Assembly (NCBI RefSeq): GCF_001562055.1
Contig: NZ_LLWE01000035.1
Coordinates: 1 to 58,842, forward strand
DNA from: Polycladidibacter stylochi
Lineage (GTDB): Bacteria; Pseudomonadota; Alphaproteobacteria; Rhizobiales; Stappiaceae
DNA length: 58,842 nucleotides
Direction: 5' to 3'
The position numbers and the translations under genes were made by a program. Shown here in pieces: positions 34,961 to 43,519 of this stretch (the first letter of the stretch is position 1; each line of letters opens with the position of its first letter). The notes under the pieces were generated by a model. The model saw only the letters and a list, made by a program, of their open reading frames with translations, ran no database searches and was not told the origin of the DNA.

Positions 34961-37588
34961 TCAATTCACAACGGCAAATCGCTTGGCAAAAGGGTTTTGG
35001 ATAATAGGGCCGTCAGCATCATTCCTATCGTTGCCGCCCAAGCCACCCGATCCGGAGAGAATAAACTTGTTATCGTAAGAATTGCCGATCACCAGTTCTA
35101 ACTCCTCATTACCATCCACATCAGCGGGCACCAGAGCCGTTATTTTTTGATCACTGTGTAGGGGGTAGAACTCGGACAAACTCTCCGTATAGCCGCCAGA
35201 ATTAGTGCGGCGCATAAGGGTCAATCGCCGTTTTTTAGTGAGGGTCGGGTAGGCTTTTGCCAGTAATAAATCTTCATCGCCATCCCTATCAAAGTCCATA
35301 AAGGCTAGTCGGTTAACCCACTCTCGATCCAGCCAGTTCGCACCAATAACACCATGGTTTTGCATCTCGTCTTCAAAAGCGTCATAGTGATACAGAAAAA
35401 CGCGGTTATTGATGCTTGCCCTTCGGCTAATCGCAACCTGCGGCACCATTCCATCAAAATCCGGACCACTGGTAATAGCTATATCTGTCGCCATGGCCGT
35501 ATCGCCCCATCCGTGGCCACCATCGCTGAAATTGCGAAGCCTTTGCGTGCTACCGGCAAACATGTGCCTTAACAACCTTAAAAACGCATAGCGTACCTGA
35601 CCTTGCTTGGTGCTATCTGTTGCAATGACAAACTCGTGCTCCCCTTTGCCATCCAGGTTTCCAACGGCAACTCGATTAATTCCAATGCCTGGGAAAGCTC
35701 CTCTGGCATGCGCCGTTTGCTCAAACGTGTTATCTTGCCGCGAAAGCTTATAGACCATAAGACTATCGGGACGGCGAGCACTCTCTTCTGCCGGTTGCCC
35801 GCGATTCTTGGCATTACTAACAATGACAAGCTCGTCCTTATGGTCATCCCCCAAAAAGCCTTGCTCGAAATTATAAAACATCACCTGCCGCACATGGTAT
35901 TGTTTTGCCCAGCCCTCACCAATTTTTTGCTTAACTTCAAGCTTGCCTTTTTCTAGGTCTTTTGCAGGATCAGAGTTTTTATAATCAAAAATGATTGCGC
36001 GCATATTCACCGATTGCTTGCGCCCAATCACCAGCTCCAGCTCTGGGTCATCATCGATATTACCTAAAGAAACAGAGGTGGCATAAGCGCCATCGCCCCA
36101 ACCACGGCCATCATCCCACTGACCGCGCATAGGCTGCCAGTTGTTCCAGGGCTCATAAATCTGGATACGCGCCAACCCTTGCTTTTTAGCATCTCGCACC
36201 ACCACCACCTCTGGCTGACGATCACCGTTAATGTCGCCGACAGCAATGTCGGTGGTGGAGATTTTATCCCCCCATTCTCGCCCCCCTATGGCCGAGTAAA
36301 AACCGGGATACATGGCTAGCAGTCCATCCAAATCACTATTGCTTAAAATGGTCCCGCCCATGGTTTTACCATTACAATCCGAGACACAGCTCAGGGTTTT
36401 GGTACCCTTCTTGGCCCCAGAGTCGCTACGGTAATGCATAATCGACTCATAATCATAAGGCCCCCAGTAGGGCACATTTTCCAACTTGGTGAAGTTGTGC
36501 TCCTCTAATGAGCCATCAAGATTTTCGCGATGAAACGTCACGTGCATGTTACGGTCGGGGCGCACATGCTCGTGATAAACTCCAAGCGCATGCAACAACT
36601 CGTGCTGTACGGTGCGCTTGCCGCGGCCAATGCAATCGGGCCGCAGTTCCAGCAATTGAACGCCGCCCACCATGCCAATGGCCGAGCTGCCGCAAGAGCC
36701 GGTACTGTTGTGTTTTACAATTCGCACCAAATTGCCGTCTTGCGGATCGTTTATTTGTCCGTGGCGTACATGGTCATGGGGGAGAAAGGTAATATTGGTT
36801 TGCAGCTCTATCGCGGTCATTTCACTGCGAATAAATGCCTGCTGATCATCTGTAAAATGCGATTTCTCTATTTCGTAGCGCACCACCCCGTTGGGCCATA
36901 AAAGCCGCGAATCCGCCGCCCACACCAATCCTTGTCGCTGGGTGCGTGTACCGTCCAGATTTAGCTGTACCATACTGGTATAAGGTGTGGGAGCAAGGCG
37001 TTTGCCGGCAAAATTGGAATGGCCCGTATAAATCGAGCTGCGCACACCCTTCGCGTTTTGGGCAAGTAAATCAGCCTCTAAGCCTAAGTCAACATCGCCC
37101 ATAGCAATGGCGCGGCCATTACGCAACGTATAGGAAATACGCTGTTGTTTGTTGGAAAAAGGTAACTGAATGAGTGCCGATTTAATCGGTTTTGGCGTGC
37201 GCTTTAAAAAATGTAAATGTCGGCGAGAACTTGCCGTTTGGCTACAATCATGTGTAATCCGCTTGAAATATCGCTTATGCCCCTTACTCACAACGCCGAT
37301 GATATAATCACCCGCTGGCACATGACGGAAAACCACGTTTTTTAGCTTAATGGTGTGCTGGCTACTTTGCACGCCTTTAGCACCAAATGGCACAATGAGT
37401 ACCTTTGCTGGCCATTCATTGGGCTCCACCATATTGCTCTTAAATGAGTGGATCATACTGCAATTGGCTTGGGCCGTGCCCAAGGCTATTGCGAGTAGCA
37501 AAAACAATGAAAATAGCTGTCCCGCAAACCTTGAAATACTCAAGAGCAGTTGGGGAATTGACCTTCCATGATTAAAAGCTAGCGCCAT
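34961..37588 (-). CDS. Secreted astacin-like (M12A) zinc metalloprotease with C-terminal FG-GAP propeller
   Basis: The protein has 875 residues. An N-terminal signal region is followed by a propeptide-like segment to about 225. The catalytic domain contains the astacin motif HELLHALGVYHEHVRPDRN (zinc ligands His329, His333, His339; base Glu330) and a Met-turn YESIMHY. From about 430 to the end there are seven FG-GAP/VCBS-type repeats with calcium-binding-like loops, for example DINGDRQPE, NIDDDPELE, NLDGKGEHE, DFDRDGDED and DVDGNEELE; seven units suggest a complete beta-propeller. It is probably exported to act on host or environmental proteins. It is convergent with soxR, whose stop is seven bases away. 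Base composition does not differ obviously from its neighbours. Confidence 0.9.
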   Translation of the reverse strand: MALAFNHGRSIPQLLLSISRFAGQLFSLFLLLAIALGTAQANCSMIHSFKSNMVEPNEWPAKVLIVPFGAKGVQSSQHTIKLKNVVFRHVPAGDYIIGVVSKGHKRYFKRITHDCSQTASSRRHLHFLKRTPKPIKSALIQLPFSNKQQRISYTLRNGRAIAMGDVDLGLEADLLAQNAKGVRSSIYTGHSNFAGKRLAPTPYTSMVQLNLDGTRTQRQGLVWAADSRLLWPNGVVRYEIEKSHFTDDQQAFIRSEMTAIELQTNITFLPHDHVRHGQINDPQDGNLVRIVKHNSTGSCGSSAIGMVGGVQLLELRPDCIGRGKRTVQHELLHALGVYHEHVRPDRNMHVTFHRENLDGSLEEHNFTKLENVPYWGPYDYESIMHYRSDSGAKKGTKTLSCVSDCNGKTMGGTILSNSDLDGLLAMYPGFYSAIGGREWGDKISTTDIAVGDINGDRQPEVVVVRDAKKQGLARIQIYEPWNNWQPMRGQWDDGRGWGDGAYATSVSLGNIDDDPELELVIGRKQSVNMRAIIFDYKNSDPAKDLEKGKLEVKQKIGEGWAKQYHVRQVMFYNFEQGFLGDDHKDELVIVSNAKNRGQPAEESARRPDSLMVYKLSRQDNTFEQTAHARGAFPGIGINRVAVGNLDGKGEHEFVIATDSTKQGQVRYAFLRLLRHMFAGSTQRLRNFSDGGHGWGDTAMATDIAITSGPDFDGMVPQVAISRRASINNRVFLYHYDAFEDEMQNHGVIGANWLDREWVNRLAFMDFDRDGDEDLLLAKAYPTLTKKRRLTLMRRTNSGGYTESLSEFYPLHSDQKITALVPADVDGNEELELVIGNSYDNKFILSGSGGLGGNDRNDADGPIIQNPFAKRFAVVN

Positions 37589-37707
37589 TTATCTGCTTCC
37601 CAATAAAGATTCCCACCAGCACTATAAGCATTCTACGGGCGCTGATTATTCTTCACTATTGGCTATGCATAAACCATGGGCCACAGCCCCGCCTACCGCT
37701 TGCTTAC

Positions 37708-39075
37708 CTAGATAAGCGAGGGGAGCCATGTGATAATGGCGGGAAAGGCCACGAGCACGGCAACTGTTAGCACATCGGCCACAAAGAACGGCGTGCAGCC
37801 GCGAAACACATCCTGCACCGGAATATCCGGGCGCACCCCGGAGACCACAAAGCAGTTTAGGCCAATGGGCGGGGTGATCAGACAGAGCTCCGCCATTTTC
37901 ACCACGATGATACCAAACCAGATGGCACAGGCGGCACCGGACATGCCAAGCACACTATCTGCCGCGCTCACATCCAAGCCACCGTTTAACGCCATGATCG
38001 CTGGAAACACGACGGGCAAGGTCAGCACCAGCATACCAATGGCATCCATAAACATGCCAAGCACCGCATAGGCCAGCAGGATCATAACGATAATCATCAT
38101 TGGCGGATAATCGAGCGAGGTGATGAAACCTTTGAATGCCTCTGGCAGGCCTGCATAGCCCAAAAAGCGCACATATACGAGCACGCCCCAAATGAGTGTA
38201 AAAATCATCACTGTGAGCTTGGCGGTTTCATGAAGGGCCTGAAAGAGTTGCTTCAAGTGCATGCCCTTGGCGAATGCCGTGATAAGCACCACAAATGCGC
38301 CAAGTGAGCCCGCTTCGGTGGGGGTTGCAAACCCGTAGTATAGGCTTGAAAAGATAATCAGGATCACACCGATGATTGGCAGGGTTCCAGGTACGGACTT
38401 AAACCGCTCCGCCCAGCTGAAACCACCGATAGAGGGGGCACCGCCCTGCCATTTGGCCATGAACATGATAATCCCCACATAGATCAGCACGGAAACCACG
38501 CCGGGCAAAAAGCCTGCCATCAGCAACTTACCAACGGATTCTTCCACCAAGATCGCGTAAATCACCAGAATTGCCGAGGGCGGGATAAGCGAGGCGAGCG
38601 TGCCACCAGCGGCGACCACTGCCGCAGCTAAGCGCTTGGAATAGCCTTGCTCCAGCATTTCAGGTATCGCCACACGCGCAAACACCGCGGAGGTTGCCGT
38701 AGACGCGCCAGAGACAGCGGCAAAGCCAGCAGTGGCGAAAACGGTGCCGATCGCCATGCCGCCGGGCAGCCAACCAAGCCATTTTTTCGAGGCATCAAAT
38801 AGCTGTCTTGTCAGTCCCGCATAATAAGCCAGATAGCCAATCAGGATAAATGTTGGTAGTACTGAAAGCGCATAGGTAACAGATTTAGAATGCGGAATGG
38901 TGCCAGCCATTTTGATGGCCGTAAGAGCACCGCGCTCAAAGCCCATACGCATGGCAAACAATATTGTCATGCCCGCAAGGCCGGTAAAAGCCGCTGCAAA
39001 AGCCACCCGCACACCCAGCACAACAAGGACAAGCAGTACCCCTGTCATGAGAAGGCCAATATCAAACGGTGTCAT
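37708..39075 (-). CDS. TRAP transporter large permease (DctM family)
   Basis: This is the 12-helix translocation subunit of a tripartite ATP-independent periplasmic transporter, driven by a sodium or proton gradient. It has 455 residues and is strongly hydrophobic. Family segments are SGASTATSAVFARVAIPEM, IPPSAILVIYAILVEESVGKL and TEAGSLGAF. It is the last gene of the operon dctP-dctQ-dctM and starts three bases after dctQ. Confidence 0.95.
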   Translation of the reverse strand: MTPFDIGLLMTGVLLVLVVLGVRVAFAAAFTGLAGMTILFAMRMGFERGALTAIKMAGTIPHSKSVTYALSVLPTFILIGYLAYYAGLTRQLFDASKKWLGWLPGGMAIGTVFATAGFAAVSGASTATSAVFARVAIPEMLEQGYSKRLAAAVVAAGGTLASLIPPSAILVIYAILVEESVGKLLMAGFLPGVVSVLIYVGIIMFMAKWQGGAPSIGGFSWAERFKSVPGTLPIIGVILIIFSSLYYGFATPTEAGSLGAFVVLITAFAKGMHLKQLFQALHETAKLTVMIFTLIWGVLVYVRFLGYAGLPEAFKGFITSLDYPPMMIIVMILLAYAVLGMFMDAIGMLVLTLPVVFPAIMALNGGLDVSAADSVLGMSGAACAIWFGIIVVKMAELCLITPPIGLNCFVVSGVRPDIPVQDVFRGCTPFFVADVLTVAVLVAFPAIITWLPSLI

Positions 39076-39078
39076 GGC

Positions 39079-39765
39079 TCAGGCCTCCTGTTTTTGTTGT
39101 GCTGCTGATTGGTGAGGCTCTATCTTGGCTGAGTGCAGGTGCATATCGGTTTGCAAAAACGCATCTTCAATCTCTGCGGCGGCATGTTCTGCTGCGTTTT
39201 GCGTGTGTGGCAGATCGCCGATCGGGCGCGAGGGATCAAGAACCAGCTTACAATAGGCTACTATTTGCAGAGCCAAGCGCAGCCACAGAATGGAGAGTGC
39301 AGAGGGCACCAACACTTTTGAGGGCCATGTGGGTATGGAAATATCGATGGTGCTGTCACCAAACTCCCAAGCCCGCTCAAAATGAAAATAGCTGCCATAG
39401 ACAAGCGCGCTCACCACAAGAAGCATAATCAACACGCCGAACACCTCTGCCAGCCACAGTATGCGGCCTTTCAAGGCACCCAACACCAACTCCATACGGA
39501 TATGGCCACCTAGGCGCTGGCAAAACGCCACGCCGAGAAAAGCGAAAACCGCCATGGCTTGCTCGGTAATGTCGATAAAACCCGGCACTGGCGCGTTGAA
39601 AAGATTGCGCCCCGCCACTTGCGCTACAGCCAGCAGCATCAACAAGAGAATGCTGGTTGCGGCAATGAGGTTAAGTAGGTTTTCGGCGAATGTCACCGAC
39701 CGATCGATTAGTGATGCGGGCGGGGCGCTGCTCGTTTGCGGAGCATCCAGTTGAGGTGTTGCCAT
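39079..39765 (-). CDS. TRAP transporter small permease (DctQ family)
   Basis: The protein has 228 residues and four membrane helices; the typical segment GRNLFNAPVPGFIDITE follows the first helix. DctQ forms the membrane complex with DctM. The C-terminal tail of about 50 charged, Ala/Gln/Glu-rich residues is long for the family. It sits three bases from dctM. Confidence 0.92.
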   Translation of the reverse strand: MATPQLDAPQTSSAPPASLIDRSVTFAENLLNLIAATSILLLMLLAVAQVAGRNLFNAPVPGFIDITEQAMAVFAFLGVAFCQRLGGHIRMELVLGALKGRILWLAEVFGVLIMLLVVSALVYGSYFHFERAWEFGDSTIDISIPTWPSKVLVPSALSILWLRLALQIVAYCKLVLDPSRPIGDLPHTQNAAEHAAAEIEDAFLQTDMHLHSAKIEPHQSAAQQKQEA

Positions 39766-39869
39766 GGTTGCCTTTTGGATTGAGAACTAGGCCTACTGCG
39801 ATCAATGCTGAAGCAAAGCTAGAACGACAAACACCGCTGCATAGCTCGTTTGCGGCAGCGGCGCTGATA

Positions 39870-39899
39870 CCCTGCACAAGCAAAGTGACTTGTGCAGGG
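39870..39899 (-). other. Strong hairpin between dctP and dctQ
   Basis: CCCTGCACAAG and CTTGTGCAGGG form an 11-bp stem with an eight-base loop and no clear T tract. Such hairpins after solute-binding-protein genes protect the mRNA and raise binding-protein yield over the permeases. Confidence 0.6.
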
Positions 39900-39923
39900 G
39901 AAACTGTTCAAACTAGCCTAGCC

Positions 39924-40937
39924 TTACTTAGCCATGGTGCTTTGCACGAGCTCCAGCAGTTCCTTGGCTGGTATACCCTTGCCGTCCATTTCTACAATCC
40001 AAGCATCCCAAAGAGGCTTGCCTGCTTTTTCCTTAAAGGCTGCCAGCTCTTCATCGGAATAGCTAATCTGCTTCACACCTTGTGCTTCTAGCTCAGGATA
40101 GAATTTGTCATAGACCGCTGCATAGGTCGCCAAATAGTGATCAATCGCCGGATCAACACTGTCCATTAGCGCTTTTTTATGTGCGTCCGGGAGCAGATCA
40201 TAGGCGTCTTTATTGACCACGATCGGGCAATTCACAGTGCCGGGATTTAAGTTGGTGGTCCACCAGTTACCCGCCTCAATGGTTTTAAAGGCAAGGTGCG
40301 CATGGGGTGCAAAGGCGATTGCCTGCACGGTGCCGCTGTCTAGCGCTTGGAAGGCCTCGGCCGCGGTAACAGAAGTTGGCACAGCGCCGACGGTTTTCAT
40401 GGCAGAGCCGATACCACCCAGAGCCCGCACGCGCATGCCCTCAAAATCGGCGACTGTTTGCGGCGCATCACCTTTACCAAGGAAGTTATATTGCGGCATG
40501 GGCGAGGACATCAGCGGTATGGCGTTCCAGCGGGCCAGATCCTCTTGCACGGCTGGATGCGCATAAAGCGCCTTATCAACCTTCACCTGCGTTTCAAGAT
40601 CGGGCACGCCCAAAAATGGCAGCTCGGTTACGGAAAGGCTCGGGTTTTTGTCCGGGTGATAGGAGGCGCAAAACTGCGCCATCTCGAAAGCACCAAGGGA
40701 AATACCATCCAAATTTTCGCGGGATTTGGAGAGTGCGCCGCCGTAATGCAGCTTGATTTCAAAATCGCCATTGGTGCGGGCCGCAACCTCTTCGGCGAGC
40801 TTTTCAACGTGTTCGGTAAAGGCGCGGCGTTTCCCCCATAGTGAGACATTCCATGTGGTGGTTGCAGCATATACCTCAGCACTCAAACCACTTGCAAACA
40901 TCAGCGCCAATACGCCTCCTAAAGCCTTTTGCTTCAT
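39924..40937 (-). CDS. TRAP transporter solute-binding protein (DctP family)
   Basis: This is the periplasmic binding component, 337 residues, with a signal peptide (MKQKALGGVLALMFASGLSA). The DctP fold is recognised from HYGGALSKSRENLDGISLG, VRALGGIGSAMKTVGAVP and the substrate-contacting arginine in GMRVRALGG. Family members bind carboxylates with this arginine; the exact ligand is unknown. The ATG at 40937 has GGGGG upstream. Confidence 0.93.
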   Translation of the reverse strand: MKQKALGGVLALMFASGLSAEVYAATTTWNVSLWGKRRAFTEHVEKLAEEVAARTNGDFEIKLHYGGALSKSRENLDGISLGAFEMAQFCASYHPDKNPSLSVTELPFLGVPDLETQVKVDKALYAHPAVQEDLARWNAIPLMSSPMPQYNFLGKGDAPQTVADFEGMRVRALGGIGSAMKTVGAVPTSVTAAEAFQALDSGTVQAIAFAPHAHLAFKTIEAGNWWTTNLNPGTVNCPIVVNKDAYDLLPDAHKKALMDSVDPAIDHYLATYAAVYDKFYPELEAQGVKQISYSDEELAAFKEKAGKPLWDAWIVEMDGKGIPAKELLELVQSTMAK

Positions 40938-41081
40938 CCAAACCCCCTTTATCACCTTGTCTGGTATGCTATCAAATTGCCAGATTAAAGTATAAATACC
41001 TACATCAAGAGTGGCTTGTTACGCTGCGAAAGTGAAGCCCATTATTTATAACTTAGACGAAGGTTTAGGGTATTGAGCGTT

Positions 41082-41699
41082 CTAATTGTTTTCTGATATT
41101 GCGTTATTGTGCTGAAATAGCAATTCAACTAGTGTTAGTAACGGCTTACGCATTTGCTCTGGCGTTTGTTTCATGTGCAATAAGCCTAGGTAGGCAGCAT
41201 AAAACAGCTCGGCTGCCTCATGTGCACCGTCTTCCTTAATGTTAGCTCCATACGAAAAATGTTTCTCTAAAAAGGCCAATCGCGCATTATCAACCGCTTG
41301 CAAACGTTCGGCGACCACCGGATCAAACCGTGCCCAATCTCTAAGCGCCGGCTCAGAACCAATGCCACCATATTCGTGTAGCGGATAATTAGCAATAATA
41401 TCAATGAGCATCACAAGGCCCGCATTCGGCGGCTGCATTGGCAGTTCGTTGACTTCCTGCACAACTGCATCCAAGGACCGTTCTTGCCAGTGGTTGAGCA
41501 TGGCATCGCGCAAAGCGTCTGCGTTGGCAAAGTGCCAATAGAACGAGCCTTTGGTTGCGCCGATTGACCGCGCTAGAGCCTCGATTTTTACAGCAGAAGG
41601 ACCCTTCGCACTTAACGACTTAAACGCGTGCTTAATCCAGTCTTGCGCCGTTAGGCGTGGGCCGCGTCCGTGTTTTTTGTTGATCCTGTTTTCTGGCAT
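41082..41699 (-). CDS. TetR-family transcriptional regulator
   Basis: The protein has 205 residues. The N-terminal helix-turn-helix includes VKIEALARSIGATKGSFYWHF at about 35-55. The C-terminal ligand domain is helical and unassigned. The ATG at 41699 with AGGGA upstream is preferred to a start at 41777. It is upstream of and codirectional with the TRAP operon, and divergent from a small membrane protein gene. It may control either; a palindromic segment lies in the divergent gap. Confidence 0.9.
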   Translation of the reverse strand: MPENRINKKHGRGPRLTAQDWIKHAFKSLSAKGPSAVKIEALARSIGATKGSFYWHFANADALRDAMLNHWQERSLDAVVQEVNELPMQPPNAGLVMLIDIIANYPLHEYGGIGSEPALRDWARFDPVVAERLQAVDNARLAFLEKHFSYGANIKEDGAHEAAELFYAAYLGLLHMKQTPEQMRKPLLTLVELLFQHNNAISENN

Positions 41700-41802
41700 A
41701 GTCCCTAAAATTTTTAAAAGTCCAGCATACCCTAATATAACGCAATAATGATGATTAGTATAGAGTAGGGTAATCAATTGATTTATTTAATGAAATACAA
41801 AA

Positions 41803-41820
41803 CATACGCATACGTATTGT
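41803..41820. promoter_or_regulatory. Candidate TetR operator
   Basis: An imperfect inverted repeat (ACATACG ... CGTATTGT) surrounds the symmetric core ATACGTAT at 41810-41817 in the gap between tetR and the divergent membrane protein gene. Confidence 0.3.
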
Positions 41821-41879
41821 AAACCATTACATATTGTGTCACCTTAGATGGATTCTAAGAGTAATTTAAGGAGCGACAG

Positions 41880-42320
41880 ATGAATAAACCAATGATAGCT
41901 GCAGCGCTTACTTTAATTATAACAGCGCTCATTCACGCAGTGGCTGGAGGCCCACAGTATTTAAACCTTATTTTGCAAGCGGATATACCAATACAAAATG
42001 CTAACGAGCAAAAAGCACTATATGCTGTAATTTGGCATGCTATTACTGTTCTCTTCACAGTAAATGGCCTCGCATTACTCACGACTGTTTATTTGAATAA
42101 AAGCGCTGTCACTCTCGGTTGGACATGCATAGTTCAGCTATTATGCTTCTCTGCACTGTTTATAATTCTAGGTTTTTCATGGCTTGGTGAAATAATGAGT
42201 TTGCCACAATGGATATTGTTCGGCTTTAATATTTGCCTGCTGTTATGGGGAATAAATGTAGAGCGAAAGCAAATACCTTCAGCTGGGGCGAAAGCAAGCA
42301 AGTCTGCTGCATTGTCTTGA
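41880..42320 (+). CDS. Four-helix integral membrane protein of unknown function
   Basis: I do not recognise this 146-residue protein. Four membrane segments are predicted at about 5-25, 47-70, 76-100 and 105-128, and the tail is short and basic. There are no charged residues in the membrane segments that would suggest a channel or enzyme. AAGGAG precedes the ATG. Its divergence from tetR suggests TetR control. Confidence 0.75.
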   Translation: MNKPMIAAALTLIITALIHAVAGGPQYLNLILQADIPIQNANEQKALYAVIWHAITVLFTVNGLALLTTVYLNKSAVTLGWTCIVQLLCFSALFIILGFSWLGEIMSLPQWILFGFNICLLLWGINVERKQIPSAGAKASKSAALS

Positions 42321-42426
42321 CCTTAGTGCAGTTTTACACCATTCTTAACGCGTATATGCCAAACTAATACCTTAGTATAATTTTAAATTATTTATGTATT
42401 TCATAGGGTTATCGTAAAGATCCTCC

Positions 42427-42440
42427 TTGATATTTATCAA
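42427..42440 (+). promoter_or_regulatory. Perfect FixK/FNR box upstream of the universal stress protein
   Basis: TTGATATTTATCAA lies inside a larger perfect palindrome CCTCCTTGAT-ATTT-ATCAAGGAGG (42422-42445). A class II start would be near 42475 with TAGACT as a -10 at 42463, leaving a 55-base leader. Confidence 0.8.
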
Positions 42441-42529
42441 GGAGGTCTGCGAAATTTCGACTTAGACTTACTAATAGAACAATCAAAAATGATTGTTCCA
42501 TTGATGCAGCAGGCAAGGAGAGCTTCCTC

Positions 42530-43360
42530 ATGGCCATCAAAGATATCGTCACTCTTGTTGATTTGAATGGCGAGCAACCAGCTACGAAATTAACCGTTGA
42601 GTTTGCCCAGCAAGTTGGGGCGCATGCAACGGGTATTTCTTTAGCCTTCGAACCAATTGTTCCAGGCTTCATCGCCGCTCCAATGCCAGCAGATTACTTG
42701 CAAATGGCGCACAAGCAAGCTGTAGATGCTGCAAATGCCTCTGCACAAACATTTAAAAAAGCTGCAGAAATGGCGGGTATCCCCTTTGAGACCCGCGTTG
42801 CCGAAATAATTACTGGTGGTAGCCTGGACCCGATTCTCCAGCAAGCCAGAATGACAGACCTCGTTGTTATCAGTCAGGACAACCCGGAAATGCCAGAGCC
42901 AATGCGCGAGCTGGTGATTGAGGGCTTATTGTTCGAATCCGGTGTGCCAACACTGTTGGTTCCATACATCAGTAAAGGTAAGTTCAGCCCTAAAAACGTT
43001 GTTGTTGCTTGGGATGGCAGCCCAACCGCGGCACGCGCTGTTCATGCTGCGCTGCCAATATTGGAACTGGCAGAAAAAATTACAATCGTGATGGTGAATA
43101 AAGGCCAGGCAGCTGAAGGTGAACCTGGCGCTGACATCGCTACATATCTGGCCCGTCATAATTTGAAAGTCACGATTGATATTATCCAAAATCCGCCAAT
43201 TTCTGTGGCTGATTCCTTGCTGAATTACGTTAGCGAAAATGACGTTGATCTGTTGGTAATGGGTGGTTACGGCCACAGCCGCATGCGTGAATATCTCGTA
43301 GGGGGAGCAACCCGCGATATTCTGGGTAGCATGACAGTTCCGGTTCTAATGGCACATTAG
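42530..43360 (+). CDS. Universal stress protein, tandem Usp domains
   Basis: The protein has 276 residues in two Usp halves. The second half keeps the nucleotide-binding signature GGYGHSRMREYLVGGATRD with VVVAWDGSP at its start; the first half is degenerate. Tandem Usp proteins in proteobacteria often respond to low oxygen. The FixK box upstream supports that here. CAAGGAGAGC precedes the ATG. The Pat-type gene follows after a terminator. Confidence 0.93.
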   Translation: MAIKDIVTLVDLNGEQPATKLTVEFAQQVGAHATGISLAFEPIVPGFIAAPMPADYLQMAHKQAVDAANASAQTFKKAAEMAGIPFETRVAEIITGGSLDPILQQARMTDLVVISQDNPEMPEPMRELVIEGLLFESGVPTLLVPYISKGKFSPKNVVVAWDGSPTAARAVHAALPILELAEKITIVMVNKGQAAEGEPGADIATYLARHNLKVTIDIIQNPPISVADSLLNYVSENDVDLLVMGGYGHSRMREYLVGGATRDILGSMTVPVLMAH

Positions 43361-43423
43361 CTTAGACCAAACAATTGGGTCTCTTGCGACATATCAAGGT
43401 AAGTGACGCACCGTATTGCTATG

Positions 43424-43452
43424 AAAAGGCGCGGATTATTCTGCGCCTTTTT
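43424..43452 (+). terminator. Terminator between the Usp and Pat-like genes
   Basis: AAAAGGCGC and GCGCCTTTT form a 9-bp stem with a ten-base loop and further T residues, 64 bases after the stop. The Pat-like gene then needs its own promoter or read-through. Confidence 0.8.
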
Positions 43453-43519
43453 AAGTTTGATATTTCCGAAATGGCTCACACTATGCCCTTTACCCAGCTC
43501 TATTGAACAGGAACAGGCC

